Source: Diphasiastrum complanatum (lineage: Eukaryota > Streptophyta > Lycopodiopsida > Lycopodiales > Lycopodiaceae). From it: a DNA stretch of 64,000 nucleotides. Location: NCBI GenBank assembly GCA_029204225.1, contig CM055106.1, positions 39,957,827 through 40,021,826 of the forward strand, read 5' to 3'. The notes under the pieces are model-generated. The model ran no database searches. It worked only from the letters and a program-made list of their open reading frames with translations, and was not told the origin of the DNA. Of this stretch, positions 61,701-64,000 are shown one piece after another (within the stretch, counting starts at the first letter, position 1; every line of letters begins with the position of its first letter). Made by a program: the position numbers and the translations under genes.

Positions 61701-64000
61701 CTCTTGTCTGATTATGCCAAGATCTCAAATTCTACAATCAACCAAGTAATTAAAGACCATTATAACATCCACCTTTAACAATATAAACTTTATACAATCA
61801 CCTAGAACAACATCTAGATATTACCAAGTTCTGCTAAATTCTAATTGAATTCAATGGTTATCCTTGATATTAGTTAGACTCTGTCATCCAATATGAGCTC
61901 ACTGGGATACAGTCAATAACTTAGGATATTTCTCCTTCAAGAAATATTCTATATCAAGAATCTTCTATATTCTATGCACACAATTCTCATAAATGAATCT
62001 AGATGACACAAATCATGTCTTATAAGCAATATAGATCAGAATAAACAGTTCCAGGTGAATTCTCTTCACACTACTTATTCTACCAATTAACTTCAAATCA
62101 GGAGTAATCCAATTACTCAATTCAATTGTAAATGATTCAGAAATCTTAAAGGTCTAAGTGCCGACTAGTATAACACCACATTTAGATCTTCTTCCAAACC
62201 ATCATTAAGTTAATGAATTATCCTTTCCACCGAAAGAACCATTACCTGCAAGTAATTGTTCCACACATTACTTGTTCATATGTTTATGCAATGTGACTAG
62301 TTTAAGTATATGATAGGCTATCAACTGGTAGATATCCATAATCTGCATATGTTACATAACTCATTGAGAATCTTGCAACTCAGCTACAACAAGCTCTATT
62401 TCTCACGAGTAAATAACATATCTGGAAAATATTTGAAGTGAATCATTCCACTCACAAGTTTTCCAACCATCTAGCTCTTATTAACAAAATTTCTTCTACC
62501 AATCAGCCTACCACAGATCTTAGTGTACAAACCAAGATTAGGCTAACTTATACAGACATCTTTGGACATAATGTTAAGATTAAAGCTTCATTCCACTGAT
62601 CCAATCCATAAAAAATTGGTACTTGGTAACAATCAGTGAACCTTAATTTAATCTTTACCACTACTTTCCATATTCATGAATATCTCACAGCTCAATACCC
62701 CCAATACTCCTCTAGTTCCAGATTATTCAAAATAATCACTTAGAGAGTTCCTCTATTTCAACTGGATAGTCCTACCTTTGCATACATAGTGAGTTTTTTT
62801 CAAAAATCTATGCAACTGGTTGATTCCTCAAAAGTCTTATTCCTATCTTTTCTTCTCCCCCTTTTAAAAGAAATTACATAATTTTGATTGAAAAGGTCTC
62901 AGGAGACAACGTATAAGATATCAAAGACTCAAAAAAGTCAGTAATGAGTATATAATATTATTACAAACCAGACTTTTTCCTTAGAATCACATAATATCTT
63001 ATCTCGAGTGATAGAAATATTACATCTCAATAATCAACTATCAAATAGAGATAAACATTTGGGTTCAGGAAGTCTAGATTCCACTTAATTGATTGAAAAT
63101 ATCAATAGATTCTGAGCTATATTCACAAATTATATATGGAGGTATAGTTTTATATTTTTTTTAACAGTCTTTCAGAACAAAAGTTTTACACTAGAAGGAA
63201 TATATAAATCTCAAAATCCAATTGTCTTGTATTTAAGAAATTTCTAAAAAATAGAGATTTAAAATAATAGAGAAATAAATTTAAGGGTTTTCAAATTTTG
63301 TAATTAGTGAAATACCATTTAGGGATCGATCCACATCTCATAATTTCCCAAAATACCCTAAACAAAAAACCAATGGACTCTGTTAGTATTACCATTACAA
63401 CAATCACTAACCATCGGTCTACAGATCATTCTACCCAAGAAATCCCCTTTAGAATCACTAATGTCCTCCAAGAATCCTCTACATCTAGATCTGTTTTCCC
63501 CAAAAAGTCAAAAATACTATTTGGCTATCCTATATCCATATATAGGATCAAATTCACAACCAATTCCAGGAGATACTTCTAACCATTGAAATCCCTCATG
63601 CCCCTTAAGCGATACTCAAAGAATACCACTCCGCATTATACCCCAACATGGACGATACGAAATGTATCATTCAAGTACAGTTGAAATACCACAAGTGTAT
63701 TCACTAACCCAAAAGGAACATGGATTTTAACAAAACCGAATATCATATTGTCCTAGTATCCAATATATATTTCAAAATCGGTAAAAAGAACTTTTTTTTA
63801 CAGGTTAGAATTTCTCTTGGTTGTTACAAACATTATAAAGAAATACTCTATAACAGAAAATAATTTAAATTATTAGATTTCTGTATGGAACACCTTCCAT
63901 CTGCTTTACTTTGCAAGATCTAATTACAAAACAAAGATGGTTACATAAATGGATTATTAGTCTTGCCACTCACTTTTCCCTTAGATTCATCGATTTCATG
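61701..64000. other. A/T-rich end of window, no recognised gene
   Basis: No protein family, LTR pair or RNA gene was recognised on either strand. The 91-codon frame at 63307-63582 has ordinary composition and no recognisable domain. Confidence 0.45.

Noticed and set aside
63307-63582. 91-codon frame near the window end
   Set aside because: Isolated, Thr/Ser-rich in A/T-rich DNA, with no domain; not called as a gene.

Overview
This is nuclear DNA from a land plant. It has spliceosomal GT-AG introns, plant Ty1/copia and Ty3/gypsy LTR retrotransposons, a hAT relic, and a plant-specific heavy-metal-associated isoprenylated protein (HIPP) gene. Giant retrotransposon-filled introns and an unusual LINE family with dinucleotide tails suggest a large-genome lineage such as a fern or gymnosperm. 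That placement is inference; nothing in the window fixes the species.

The backbone of positions 1-43085 is one host gene on the + strand: cytosolic-type glutamine-tRNA ligase (GlnRS). Its last 13 coding exons can be joined exactly at GT/AG sites (3003-3093 to 42982-43085, 489 codons including the stop). The N-terminal part, including the HIGH-motif exon, lies to the left of the window. Nine introns are 99-2259 bp. Three are 8.7, 12.3 and 12.9 kb and are packed with transposons.

Layout: 1-3002 is the end of an upstream intron made of LINE 3' ends. Intron 2 (3280-11963) holds a minus-strand copia with a deleted plus-strand copia inserted in it, then more LINE copies. Intron 4 (12461-24726) holds a copia nest: copia A, containing element B, containing gag-bearing copia C. 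Intron 7 (25599-38472) holds a gypsy element with an extra coding region between integrase and 3' LTR, LINE tails and a hAT relic. From 44777 to about 49590 lies a second, related gypsy on the minus strand, then a copia RT remnant and local repeats. A HIPP gene (minus strand, 53269-54496, three exons, HMA domain with CDEC and CaaX CSIM) follows. The last 9 kb hold a tRNA-like SINE candidate, simple repeats, a possible solo LTR, copia fragments and A/T-rich sequence without genes.

The most interesting observation concerns the LINE family. Four divergent copies keep, downstream of the C-terminal zinc knuckle, a PCNA-interacting (PIP-box) motif of the form QxxITSFF. It is followed by an acidic patch, an Arg-rich stretch and a second ITxFF-type motif close to the C-terminus. 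The copies end in AATAAAG-like sequence plus long (TC)n tails instead of poly(A). The motif calls come from reading the sequence; function is inference.
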